Source of the DNA: Paraspadella gotoi
Lineage: Eukaryota; Chaetognatha
DNA length: 64,000 nucleotides
Reading direction: 5' to 3'
Assembly (NCBI GenBank): GCA_051294375.1
Contig: CM119270.1
Coordinates: forward strand, 16,985,904-17,049,903
The position numbers and the translations under genes were made by a program. The notes beneath the pieces are model-generated. The model had not been told where the DNA came from and did no database searches. It saw nothing but the letters and a program-made list of their open reading frames with translations. Positions 51,901 through 60,560 of this stretch are shown one piece after another (the first letter of the stretch is position 1; every line of letters starts with the position of its first letter).

Positions 51901-54900
51901 TTCCTCTCTTCAGTTCCTTTGACAGCGATCGGAAGCTAGAGAAAAAGAAGAAGCTTAAAACGGAAATGAGTAAGAGTTCTTTGACTTCACCGAAAAGCGA
52001 GAATAAGAAAGGCATTCCTTTCCAAAAGCCTCAAGTAAAAGCTGTCAGTTCAGGGGAAAGCGCGGTTTTATCACCATATCAACCACAGCCGCCGGAAGAA
52101 ACCAAATGGATGCTCGCTAACTATTCTCCCAAGCAATTTCTTTCCTCTCACTTGGAAAAAGATGCATTTTCAGAAGATCGCGCTAAACCATCAAAAGATA
52201 GGGTTGAACCATTGGAACCGCTCATTCCTTTTCAGAAGAAAAAGTGCAAATCCAAGAAAGATTTAGACATTTCTTCTTTTTCACCCTTGTCCAGTCCCAC
52301 GTCTAAGCCAAGTTCGCACAAGTTTCAGCGCGATTCGAGTGGAGATGGGCGTTCTGAAAAGTCCCAAGAAAGGCCAAAACTAAAGGGTTCCCCTGAAAAG
52401 CAACGGAGTCGAACCAATAGTGGGCATGTCATTATTGCTCCAGATCTTTCAAATCAGGAACAGGAGCATTCTGCAGCGGAAAAGGCAGTACGAGAAAAAG
52501 AGGAGGAAATGAAAAAGAAAAGCCTGGAAGCTGCCCTGGCGGTTGCCGCTATCGCAAAACAGGCTGACAATGTACCATCTCCCACTACAACTATTCCAGT
52601 GGTAGAAACATTTGAGAACAATCAAACTGTTGAGTGCAATAGTACAGTGTCCATGGAAGATGATCAAAGAAATTCCGAACAACTTCAAGCTGTAGAAAGT
52701 TTAGAAAAACTTTTAGGTCATGATGACAGAGGTTACAATCAAATCAATTACGATGTGTTTGACGATATTTATACTCCTCCGGCAACGCTTCCATTAGAAG
52801 AGGATGAAGAAACTCAGCAGGCTACAGCAGCATTAATGGATGAAAGCTCGATCTATGATTTGCCAAATGAGAATATGGATACGGGAATAAATGACGACTT
52901 AGCTGTTGAACATTCTGATTCAGCTGATTTAACTGTTGGGCCAGATAATTATGAACAGATTGAGAAAGAAACCTCTGAGGATTCAGAGACCGAGATAAGT
53001 TCATCTGTTGTGGCCTTGGATGAATCTGAAACTACCGTCTTGAAAGAAGCTGTACCTTCCAACATTAGTCAAGATTGTATGGAATCATTTGTTTCTAGCG
53101 AGCATGAGCAATTACCTTTCCAAGTCACTCAACCAGAAACTATTCCATTTGCACCAGAATCTAGTCCCGAAAAAGTTTCGAAATCAAGTCTAGAATTGGG
53201 TGTAGAACGAGATCCTTTAGTATTTTCTCCTCCGCATGAACTGCCAGCAGTAATTAGTGTTTCCGATCGTGAAGTTCTAAAATCTCCGATAGCTGTGAAA
53301 GAAATACCACCAGCGCATGATGAATTAAATGAAATAAAAATCACTAATGTTCCCAAAACTGAAATCTCTCAAGAACCTACTAACGCTGAATATGATCCCA
53401 TTAGTACCCCTAATGAAAAAGATAAGACTTCTGATATTCCAAATGAAGTTGAAGAGGCTATAAAAGTGATGGAAGAGAACATTAATAGAGAAAACTCATC
53501 AAGCAAAAAATCTGGTGTCAATGAGGGCTTTGCCATTCCTCCCCTTCCAATATGTTCCAATCAATATCAAGATAGAAACCGGACTAGCGTTACCAATAGT
53601 TTTGACACCTTTTTACCTCCTGCTCCATTAAGAAATTCTGGTCATTCACAACCTCTCTCTTTCACCTCTCAAAAATTTGATCCATCAGTTTTGCAGACGC
53701 CAAGACCAGTTATGCAAACCCCGTTTCACCAACCAGATTATTCTGCTCCTCTACCAGATCTTGACTCTGATGATTCTGATGATGAATCACCATTTCACAA
53801 AAAATTAACTATTGATGAATCTGCAAATTTTGAAGAAAATAATGACATAGACAAAAAGAATGAATTACCAACATTTTCATTAGAAACAGAAGAAAAAAAC
53901 AAGGCAAGCGAGGTATCTTACAATGTTACCAAAGTGCCTTTGCCCATCAAATGCAATATGTTGCCAGTCAAGACTTCACCCATAAAAGTCTCTCCTCCAG
54001 CTAAAATGAACTCCCCTGCAAAGTTTTTGTCACCAGTTATCTCACCCAAAAAGACTTGGAAGTCTCCTGAAACAAGATTTGATGATACCAAGACTGAAGA
54101 GCTCCCTCTTGACTCGATGCCATGGTGGAAAGAATGGACGGAAACTCCAGTTGTGCCAAATGCTAAATCTCCTGTCCAGGTGAATCCTAAAGAATCTCCT
54201 GTAGAATCTTGCGGAGATGTTTCCAAAGAACAAGTTTCAACTGATTGGAATACCCGGGCAGAAAAAATAGGTTTACTTGAAAATTCAATAATTCCTGCAG
54301 AAGATATACTAGGTAATTTGTTTGAAGATGCTTCTAAAAATAAAACTCCTAATGAGCCTTCTGTTGAAAAAGACGTTTTTAAAGCAATTGCTCAAAAAGA
54401 GTTGACTGATGACAAACCATTAGTTTCCCAGAAGCCTAATATGTGGAAAACCAGTTTTGTAGAAATTCAGCCTCCTCAAATATCAAGTCCCTCTCCACCA
54501 GATGACTTATTTAAAGATACTAAACCTAAAGTTGAAGAAGCTGATACTACCACCTCAGCAGTTTCCTCTTCTATGGTTTCTTCTTCAGAACATTTGAGTT
54601 CATTTCCGGATGAACTTGTTACGCTGAATTCAAATTTTGTGTCTTCAAGCAATGTCACCTCTAAAAATGTGCAGGATCAAGTTTTTGACCATATTGATAA
54701 AGCATCTTCTGAATCTTTGCACTCCCTGAGGCATCCAGATTCTGCCGATGCTTTGCAATGTAAACAAGAAACTTTACAGATGCGCGAGCAAGGATCCGGC
54801 AGTGGTCTGAAACTGCCCAAGCTTGGCATATTTTCTGCTACCTCCACAACAACTCGACATTATGAGGAATCATTGGAAGAGAAAGAGAAGAAGAAAGAAC

Positions 54901-57900
54901 TTGAAAAGAAAATCGCATCCATTTATGATTTTGACGATGAAGACAGTCCAGAACCTACAACAGATTTACCATCTCTGCCCAAAACTAGGAAAAGGGATAA
55001 ATCTCCTAAGGATAGAAAGTCGCAAGATAACATCTTGAAAGGCGGAATAGTGAGAAAGAAAAACATTTCTAGTGAGAATGCAAAAAATTGTCATGAAGAA
55101 TTTTCCCACAATTATAGCGATAAAATTTTTTTGGGCACACAAAATCAAACAAAGGAATCTGTTCAGTATGGTATTGATGAGTTGCCTGATGATAAAAACA
55201 TTGACCAAGTAATACCTGTTAAACCAGATACTCTGTCGACCAATGAAGTGACAGTTTCATCGTCAGATCAATGGCCTATTATACGCATTAAAGAACCAAC
55301 TAAACCAGAAGAAAAAGAAAAAGAAACCCCTGTGGACAACAAAGTTGAACCTGTTATAATCATAAAAGAAGTTACCCCTCGAATCCCAGAAACATTAGGT
55401 TTTGATGTTAAACCAATTGAGCAACCTATAAAGTTGAGAATAAAAGACCTTCCGCCCAAACCTGTTGAGTCTTTAGAAAGCAAACCATTTCCAGTAATTA
55501 AAGTTAAAGAACCACGGCCAGCTTCTCCAGTAGAATACCCAGACATAAAAAAAGAGCAAATAGTTCCACCAGTCAAAATATCTTTAGCAGGTGGAATTGT
55601 AAAAACTAATTATGATTATATGCAAGACGTAAGCTTACCACGACCACAGCGAAGTACTAAAGGAAAACGATATGAGTCATGGAAGGATCAAGGCAAAATT
55701 CAAACAACTAATGCAATGCCTTTTGCTGGAACTCCTTTAGATGAACAAGAGATGAAAATGAGACCTGCTGATCAATATCAAGTAAACACTTGCCCCAAGG
55801 ATCTTAAAATTAGATTAGAAAGGGTACCAAACTCACAGAAAGAGGACTCAAAATCACGACCATGCACTCCACTCCTTCCAGAAGATGGTACATCCTCCTT
55901 TGATGTTACTCCACAAGTCAGCACGCCAGTAACCATATCCACTCCTACAGTCAACACTCTTTTAAATCCCAACCATACTCCTACAGCTCCAATAGCAACC
56001 AAGCCTATGATAGTGGGCGGTTTGCAGCAATATGCCAATATGCCTGCTCGAAAAACTCCCGACAGAGAATTGAGAAGTCGCGCCTCTTCTGAAGACAAAG
56101 CATCTCCAGCTCGATCTACTCGTAACAAGCCGTTGGCTGTTGAGGAACAGAGTTCAACTGGAGGCAGAAGAAGTCTTCGCTCGCAGCAAGTCGTCAATGA
56201 TTTGAATGGGAAGGGTAGAGGCCGGGGAAAAGCAAGAAAGCCTGTGACTAGGCGAGGAGCACAAGCTCCAACAAGCACTGCTAAAACTAAGAGCGCTGCA
56301 TTTACTGGTTCAGATTATGCTGTTTATGAAGTTGATGGAGATTCCCAAGAAGAAAAATTTGAAGAAACACCGGCTTCAAATGAACTGCAAGATGACCAAA
56401 TAAATGAGTTATCTATTGTTGGTCCTCCTATCAAGGCATCAACTTTTGGCACAGGTCTTCAGGAGACCACTGACAGCAAGAGTCGAAAGGGCGCTAATAG
56501 AAACCGCCCTGGGCGAGCCGTGAAAAACCAAGATTATGAGCATATTGATTCAAATCAAGATGACAAAGTTGAAGATATTCCCGAACAATTTTCTGATTCT
56601 GTTCCAAAGGCTGAGGCAGACCATGTTGATAAAACTGAGTCCGTGTCAAAAAATGAAGAGCCTTCACCACGACCATCTGTCATCCAAGAAAATAAATCTA
56701 CTTCAGTAACAACAGCCACTGAGGAACCTACTGAAACTATGGCAGCTGATAATGCTTCAACAGCGGAATGTACTGGAAGCGCTGAGATTCCTGAGGCTCC
56801 TGCCACAGCCACCACTGTAGTGGCCCCTACGCCACCACCCCCAGCTCCTACACGGGGCCACAAGCGTAAAAAAGGGAGAAAAGGTGCCAAGGCTAAACCT
56901 AAGAAACCTGCCCCGCCTCCTAAAAAAGAGTACGACAAGGCGGCCATACAGGAGGAGCTTGACAAAATAAGCCTGCTGAAGACAGAAACCGTTCCTGTTA
57001 CCACTACGACTTCACTCAGCTCTCCATTTAAGAATTTGACTCGGGATCGCGCCCCAAAACGCGCTCTCCCATCTGTTGATAGTTCCGAGATGTCAGTCCC
57101 TCCTAAAAAGCGTGCCTGGGACCGCTTATCTAAGGCCAAAGAGGCTGCCGCCGCCGCTCAACGCGAGGAAGAACAAGCAAAGCAGACGGTTGCCCCCAAG
57201 CCCAGGCACAAGCAGTATGCGAGTGAGATAGCCGCAAAACTGGAGCAACAAGAGCGGGAGGAGAAGGAACGGAGAGAGAAGGAGGAAGAAGAAAGAGCTA
57301 AACGGGAAGAAATGATGCGTCAGACGGCTGCGAATAACAGTGGGCCTTCCGATGCTGTCGTCGCCCCATCAGTGCGTTTGATTGAAGCAGGATCGGCCAT
57401 CCCATCTTCTTCCGCCACTGCTTCTCCGGCGACACAGTTCAAACCATTCCCTGCGCACATGAAGGCAGACCTGTTAACGTCTTTTCCTCCTCGAGGCACG
57501 CCCTCTCCGCGCGGTCTCCCTATCGCCGTGTCGCCGGGTTTACCGACCTCCTTGGCCCAAGTTCCTCCAATGGCCCATGCATCCTCGGTTGCGTCGGTAA
57601 TGGGGCACCACCCTCCCATCACCGCCTCCGCTGCTGCTTCTGGAAGACAACCCGGCCCTTATGTTCCTCAGGTATGAGTTGGGACGGACTGGGGAAAGGG
57701 AGATTAGTATTAAACAACACACGACAACAACACAATCACAATAACGTATTTAGTATTTACTTTAGCTTTTAACCAAACGGTGAAAATTTTAATTTTTCTT
57801 TTAGGTTAATATTTGATGTCGCTCTTTTAAATAATATTTTCATCATTAAAATATGCTGATTTCTAGTTATTCCTTAATCAAAAAAATTTCAGAGAGAGCA

Positions 57901-59806
57901 TGTTGCTTCCCTGGGTGCTTTAGTATATTTATATATAATTTACGTATGACAATAATATAAAAATATAGTAAAATTGCAACCGAACTTCCCAATGCCCGCT
58001 TCTCTCATAGGTTCCGACAGACAAGCACTCACTCGGCCCCGACGCAACTTCCGGCGGGCGACTCGTCGGCGGCAACCCAACGCCGCCGATGACGCCGCCA
58101 ATTTCCGCCGGGCAGCAGCTTCCTGCCGCCTCGACCGCTCATCACGCGGACCTGAGAAGCATGATGGGTCAACACCATCCTCTCGCCAAAGCCGGAACTT
58201 CGGGTATAATTTGTCAACTAAATCCGAAACTAATAAAAAATATATATTTATATAATATATATATATATATTTTCATTGTTAATATATTTTTCCTTTTAAT
58301 GAACATTTAGGCCGCTCCACCCCTCTCACCTCCGGTCCTCCAGCGTCTCCAGCGATGATTCGTTCTCTGGCGACGGTGCCCAAGTCGGCGCCGGAAATTC
58401 CTCATCCAGTTGCGCCGGTTCCACCGGCCTCGTCCTCTGCTATTTTGCGAGGGAGTGGCGGCGGCGGCGTTTCCGCTTCGCCATCACCCGCCGCTCTACC
58501 CCCTTTGCCGGCGAGCTCAACGCCCGGCCTGACGACGGGGGGTAAGTTGCCCGCCGTCGCCACGGCCGCCGCTCTCGCTGCCCTTTCCGCCGTCCCGGAC
58601 AAGCGCCCGCCCTCGGCGTCAACGGCCTCCTCGACCTCTGCCTCCGTAGCCACCACAGCGGCGGCAATGCAGGCGTTCGCCACCGCCGCCGCCATTACCG
58701 CCGAGCTATACGGACCCGCCGCGGCCGCGGCCGCCGCTGGATTTGGACTATCGCGCGGGGCGCCCTTTCCTCCGGGCGCTCCACCTCCGCCCCCTCAGGC
58801 CTTCACGCCGCCGCTTTCGGCGAGCGGCGCCGCCCTGGCCGCCGCCGTTCACCAGACCGGCCTTCATCCGGCGCTGCTCCACGCCGAGGGACGAACTCTT
58901 CCGCCGCCTCCGCCGGATTACGCCCGCCCGCCTTCGAGGCCATCCTCGTCGACCCCAATTGCCGCCCTCTCTCCTCACATCGCTACAGAGATAACGCACT
59001 TGAAGGGACTGGCCGCGACCGGCGGCGGCCCTGGATCTGGCGGCACCGCCGAACTCACTGGGCCTTCCAGCGATCCCGCCGCGCTGGGGACACTCTTCCT
59101 GCAATATCCTGTCTCGTGGCACGGTGTCCTCGCGCTCAAGAACGATCTCGCCCACGTTAAGATGCACTTCGTGTCCGGAAATCAAGATCTCGCCCGACTC
59201 GCCCTTCCGTCGGCGGACGCGGGCGCTCCCATCACGCCCGGTGGAGCCCCACTGTCCAACCCGCCGTCGCAGCCTACTCTGCGCGTCAACCAGCGAATGC
59301 GCCTGGAAACTCAACAGTTGGAGGGAGTCATCAGGCGCATGCAGATGCCGAAGGAGCACTGCCTGCTGATGGCCATTCCACACGTAAATAAGCAGAGAGA
59401 GTCGGATTGACAGTGATAGTCCCAGGATGAGAAACAAATTCTTGAGAAATTAAATACGTAAAAATGACGAAAGAAAAAAAAAGAAGATAAAACTACATAC
59501 ATTATTATTTTCCCTATATTTCTAATAATATTTAAATTGACCTTGCAGGGCTGTTCTCGGGAGGAGATCACCAAGCGGACGGAGGACTTGAACACGGGTT
59601 TCATCCAATACCTCACGCAGAAGCAGGCTGCAGGCATCGTCAACGTTAACCATCCCGGAACGACGGCTCCGGGTTTCGTCGTTCACATCTTCCCGCCTTG
59701 CGAATTCACTCATCGGAAGCTCGAGCAGATCGCGCCCGAGCTGAGTCGAAGTTTCGTTTTGGAAAGATTCTCCCACCTCATGGTCGTCATCACCACCTGC
59801 GCTTAG
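28399..59806 (+). CDS. spen: Split ends (Spen/SHARP) transcriptional regulator, complete coding region
   Basis: Seventeen coding exons: 28399-28880, 32038-32263, 32721-33084, 33224-33424, 33981-34075, 35529-35708, 35839-36066, 36271-36431, 36880-37014, 38119-38521, 42289-45634, 45995-46171, 46655-49807, 50967-57671, 58011-58203, 58311-59383, 59549-59806. All introns are GT-AG. Phases match throughout except inside exon 10, which carries one base too many or two too few. The product is about 5,790 residues. Order: Ser/Pro/His-rich N-terminus (1 to about 340), RRM1 (about 342-420), RRM2 (about 445-517), RRM3 (about 523-600), Arg/Ser- and Pro-rich region, Lys/Glu repeat region, a very long disordered region, and SPOC (last 180 residues). 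Known family role: nuclear RNA-binding co-repressor, recruiting SMRT/NCoR-HDAC through SPOC, acting in Notch, Wnt and EGFR signalling and, in mammals, Xist silencing. The ATG at 28399 is the first in its frame; a further upstream exon cannot be excluded. Confidence 0.93.
28921..28957. repeat. 18-bp direct tandem repeat in spen intron 1
   Basis: GAATACTATTGTATTCAT occurs twice in tandem just after the exon 1 donor. Each unit is partly self-complementary (GAATAC with GTATTC), so each can form a small hairpin. Confidence 0.8.
29275..29345 (-). repeat. Interspersed repeat, GGTACAACC family, inverted copy
   Basis: On the minus strand it reads AAAAATTATTGATTAAT followed by AAGCTATCTTGTCCCTGACT, matching the middle of 6989-7145. 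It directly abuts the SINE body that begins at about 29349. Confidence 0.6.
29349..30170 (-). mobile_element. tRNA-derived SINE split by a fold-back element
   Basis: The minus-strand head is at 30170-30120 with A box TGGCTGAGCAGG and B box GGGTTCAATCC at tRNA-like spacing. The SINE body continues through 30043 and, after the inserted element at 29429-30034, from 29428 down to about 29349. The rejoined body aligns with 34145-34260: the words CATCTCAC, CCTCAG.GACCGCCTC-like and TGTC.CTGGC occur in the same order. One copy of the 8-bp duplication CTGAGGAC remains on each side of the insertion. Confidence 0.75.
29429..30034. mobile_element. Fold-back element family A, intact copy nested in a SINE
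   Basis: Element of 606 bases with inverted ends: TAAGGCGTAGTGAAA at the left, and TTTTACTACGCCTTA at the right. Both flanks are CTGAGGAC (29421-29428 and 30035-30042), a perfect 8-bp target duplication. Most of the interior is one long imperfect inverted repeat (about 29570-29715 against 29735-29885), so the transcript could fold end to end. No ORF is present. An 8-bp duplication with short TIRs fits a hAT-type MITE. Confidence 0.88.
30171..32037. other. Rest of spen intron 1
   Basis: AT-rich intron with a GGTACAACC-family repeat at 30476-30560 (+). It ends in GGCCTTTAG before exon 2 at 32038. No other feature is seen. Confidence 0.5.
30476..30560 (+). repeat. Interspersed repeat, GGTACAACC family, copy 3
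   Basis: Short copy carrying GAAATTGGTACAACC, AATTATCCATTCATTTAG and AAGCTATCTTGC. It is truncated on the right relative to 6989-7145. Confidence 0.65.
34145..34400 (-). mobile_element. tRNA-derived SINE in spen intron 5
   Basis: On the minus strand, A box TTGGCTCAGAGG is followed about 25 bases later by a B-box-like GAGTTCCATCC, then a body ending near CCCATACGTGG. The body matches the SINE split at 29349-30170, and the head matches 26640-26740. The left end (34400 side) begins with the self-complementary GGCGGTATATTCACACCGCC, which can form a hairpin. Confidence 0.75.
34627..35444. repeat. 0.8-kb interspersed repeat, copy 1, spen intron 5
   Basis: It starts CAGATTCCGACTCT, continues with CACTTTGTCGGTCC and AATCTTGTCGGGCATT, then ATCAAATTATGATAAATTA, a TCCGTCCG run, and an (ATTA)n-rich part. 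It ends GATTGTGGGCAGATCCGACA then TTGTTTGCTCAAACTTGTT. The same order of words occurs at 38724-39390. No ORF, no clear terminal inverted repeat and no target duplication could be identified, so the class is open. Confidence 0.8.
36092..36135. repeat. (GA)n microsatellite in spen intron 7
   Basis: A pure GA run starting about 25 bases after the exon 7 donor at 36067. Strong polymorphism is expected. Confidence 0.95.
37072..37160. repeat. (CT)n with repeated CTCTTG units in spen intron 9
   Basis: Blocks of CTCTCTCTCTTG in tandem shortly after the exon 9 donor. Confidence 0.9.
38119..38521 (+). other. spen: spen exon 10 with an internal reading-frame conflict
   Basis: The acceptor side joins exon 9 in phase and reads Ser-Glu-Arg-Arg, then a Ser-rich stretch with SYSRMRASVSRQTYTSAGG. 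The donor side joins exon 11 in phase only in another frame, which reads RRERRAPYDYYAEDYAVER and is plainly the natural product. The two frames meet between about 38255 and 38340. There the sequence is runs of ten or more G, then AAAA, then C and G homopolymers. An exon length of 403 should be 402 or 405. A sequencing or consensus error is the simplest explanation. A true frameshift allele or a tiny unrecognised intron are alternatives. Confidence 0.85.
38522..42288. other. spen intron 10, 3.8 kb
   Basis: Holds the second copy of the 0.7-0.8-kb repeat (38724-39390), (GA)n microsatellites at about 39584-39630 and 39891-39930, and a GATAT pentanucleotide repeat at about 41628-41657. No coding region is visible. 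Confidence 0.6.
38724..39390. repeat. 0.7-kb interspersed repeat, copy 2, spen intron 10
   Basis: Begins CAGATTCCGGCTCTTTAAT and ends CTCCGGCATTGTTTGCTCA then AACTTGTT. It is collinear with 34627-35444 but about 150 bases shorter, mainly through a smaller (ATTA)n region. A (GTCT)n/(GTCC)n run lies at 38841-38872. Confidence 0.8.
42289..45634 (+). other. spen: spen exon 11: Pro/Ser/His-rich region with a conserved core
   Basis: 3,346 bases that stay open throughout. Most of it is disordered: Arg/Ser at the start, then long Pro, His and Ser runs. A more conserved-looking, charged helical part lies near the end (about 44640-45240). It contains LAERILQGKSSIFKEAPPLP, SLEERIRNLDQMLERVP, YTKFRIRKRLES and SIFDEDSRRLEQIHEKYEPK. 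From memory, similar words occur in insect Spen proteins, so this may be a family-specific interaction module. Codon use is very GC-rich. Confidence 0.85.
45635..45994. other. spen intron 11 with a Penelope-type tail
   Basis: Short AT-rich intron containing the sense-oriented hammerhead-like motif at 45737-45771 and its T/A-rich tail to about 45795. Confidence 0.6.
45737..45771 (+). ncRNA. Hammerhead-ribozyme-like motif, sense strand of spen intron 11
   Basis: CTGATGA (45737-45743), one A, then a perfect five-pair helix GGCTT/AAGCC closing a six-base loop. GAAA follows at 45761-45764, then CAAG, then TC with the expected cleavage point after 45770. The following CGTTTTTTATTAAAAATAAA resembles tails after the other two motifs. 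Helix I is weak here (one pair certain), so cleavage in isolation is doubtful. Confidence 0.6.
46215..46555. mobile_element. Half copy of fold-back family A in spen intron 12
   Basis: From TAAGGCGTAGTGAAAG it follows the intact copy at 29429 nearly base for base for about 340 bases, then stops just past the centre of symmetry. The right arm and right end are missing, so no target duplication can be read. Confidence 0.85.
46655..49807 (+). other. spen: spen exon 13: Lys/Glu-rich repeat region with poly-His tracts
   Basis: One exon of 1,051 codons. After a Pro/Ser/Thr-rich start it enters a highly charged Lys/Glu/Arg/Asp region (about 47200-49240) that would form long single helices. Between about 47800 and 48350 a degenerate 14-16-residue repeat (SHSKKEKDEPKKDE-like) occurs roughly ten times. 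Two His tracts stand out, DHHHHHHHHHHHK near 47533 and a second near 48448. The end is better conserved: DLMGVVQKEVSSNPFEVLGY then YDRVKARTVVLEKREREME (about 49255-49375), followed by acidic Ser clusters (SSSSDDDEEEEDE, SDSDSSESEEE), likely CK2 targets. Confidence 0.88.
49808..50966. other. spen intron 13
   Basis: 1.16 kb, extremely AT-rich. No repeat family from elsewhere in the window was recognised. Confidence 0.55.
50967..57671 (+). other. spen: spen exon 14: 6.7-kb giant exon
   Basis: A single exon of 2,235 codons with no break. It is predicted almost wholly disordered, with alternating Lys/Pro-rich and acidic Ser/Thr/Asp/Glu-rich blocks. KALHKIYESSDEETEHE at the start is the kind of acidic patch kept in Spen proteins. 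Near the end are GHKRKKGRKGAKAKPKK (basic, probable NLS) and a coiled EEEQAK..EREEKERREKEEEER segment. Third codon positions are GC-rich at both ends but AT-rich over about 51600-56800. In vertebrate SHARP the RBPJ-interacting segment lies in the comparable position; I could not identify it here. Confidence 0.9.
58011..59806 (+). other. spen: spen exons 15-17 ending in the SPOC domain
   Basis: Exons 15 and 16 are Ala/Pro/Thr-rich up to about 59080. SPOC then begins with YPVSWHGVLALKNDLAHVKM and HFVSGN. It continues through LRVNQRMRLETQQLEGVIRR and CLLMAIPH, and crosses intron 16 to FIQYLTQKQAAGIVNV, VVHIFPPCEF and SHLMVVITTCA-stop. The Lys of LKND, the two Arg of RMR and the Tyr of FIQY match the basic-patch residues that bind phosphorylated SMRT/NCoR tails in human SHARP. 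Co-repressor binding is therefore probably retained. A Pro-rich insertion of about 20 residues follows LARLALPSADAG. Confidence 0.95.
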
Positions 59807-60560
59807 TCGGGATCGGGGAAATAAAACTCACCCGCGAACCCGAGAGCGCGCGACTTTTGGGATCCGTTCGGAATTTAAACAACTCTTTCCTCGCGCTGAC
59901 GTCTTCGTCTTCTAATCGCTAATCCACACGCGCTCGTGACAACAAAAAACATTTGGATTTACGAAATAAAGCGCGAGAATTGGATTGCAAGATTTAAAAA
60001 AAAAATGATTTCGTGGCGTTCACCGCGGGTGAAATTTTTTTTTTTTCGCCTCTTTTTTCTAACTGAACGCGCGCGATACCCATGCGAAATTTTCTAGACG
60101 ACAGAACGCGAGGAGAAAGTTATAAAACAGAGACGTGAAAAAATTTTTGTTTTGCCATGATTTATTTTTCTCGGATTAAGAAAAAAAAAACCCAAGTTTC
60201 CTTCTTTCTCGAGGTCGACCGCGATATAAATGTTTTCTTTTGCGATGTTTGTTTACAAGTTTGAAAGACCCAATCGTTTACGAGCTTAGAAAAAAAAATG
60301 GAATTCGAATAAAATCTTTTGAAAAACGTAGTGTCCTTGGAATTTAAAAAAGAAAGAACCTTCTTTGTGAAAAGTCGCCCGCCTTTTTTTTAGAACCCTT
60401 CGCCAAATCGTTCATTCACTATCATCTCTCTCTCCCTCTCGCCCTCCATCGTTCGTTACATCCAACTTATTTTCTCTCCATCATCGTCATTTTTAAGTTT
60501 TTAAAGCAAAAACGCGAATATATCCACGCGGACTGTACAAATAAAATGTGTATAAAAATT
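59807..60560 (+). other. spen 3' UTR with several poly(A) signals
   Basis: AATAAA words at about 59819, 59966, 60309 and 60540 follow the stop codon. The last is followed by TGTGTATAAAA and a GT-containing stretch, which suits a main poly(A) site near 60570. Confidence 0.5.
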
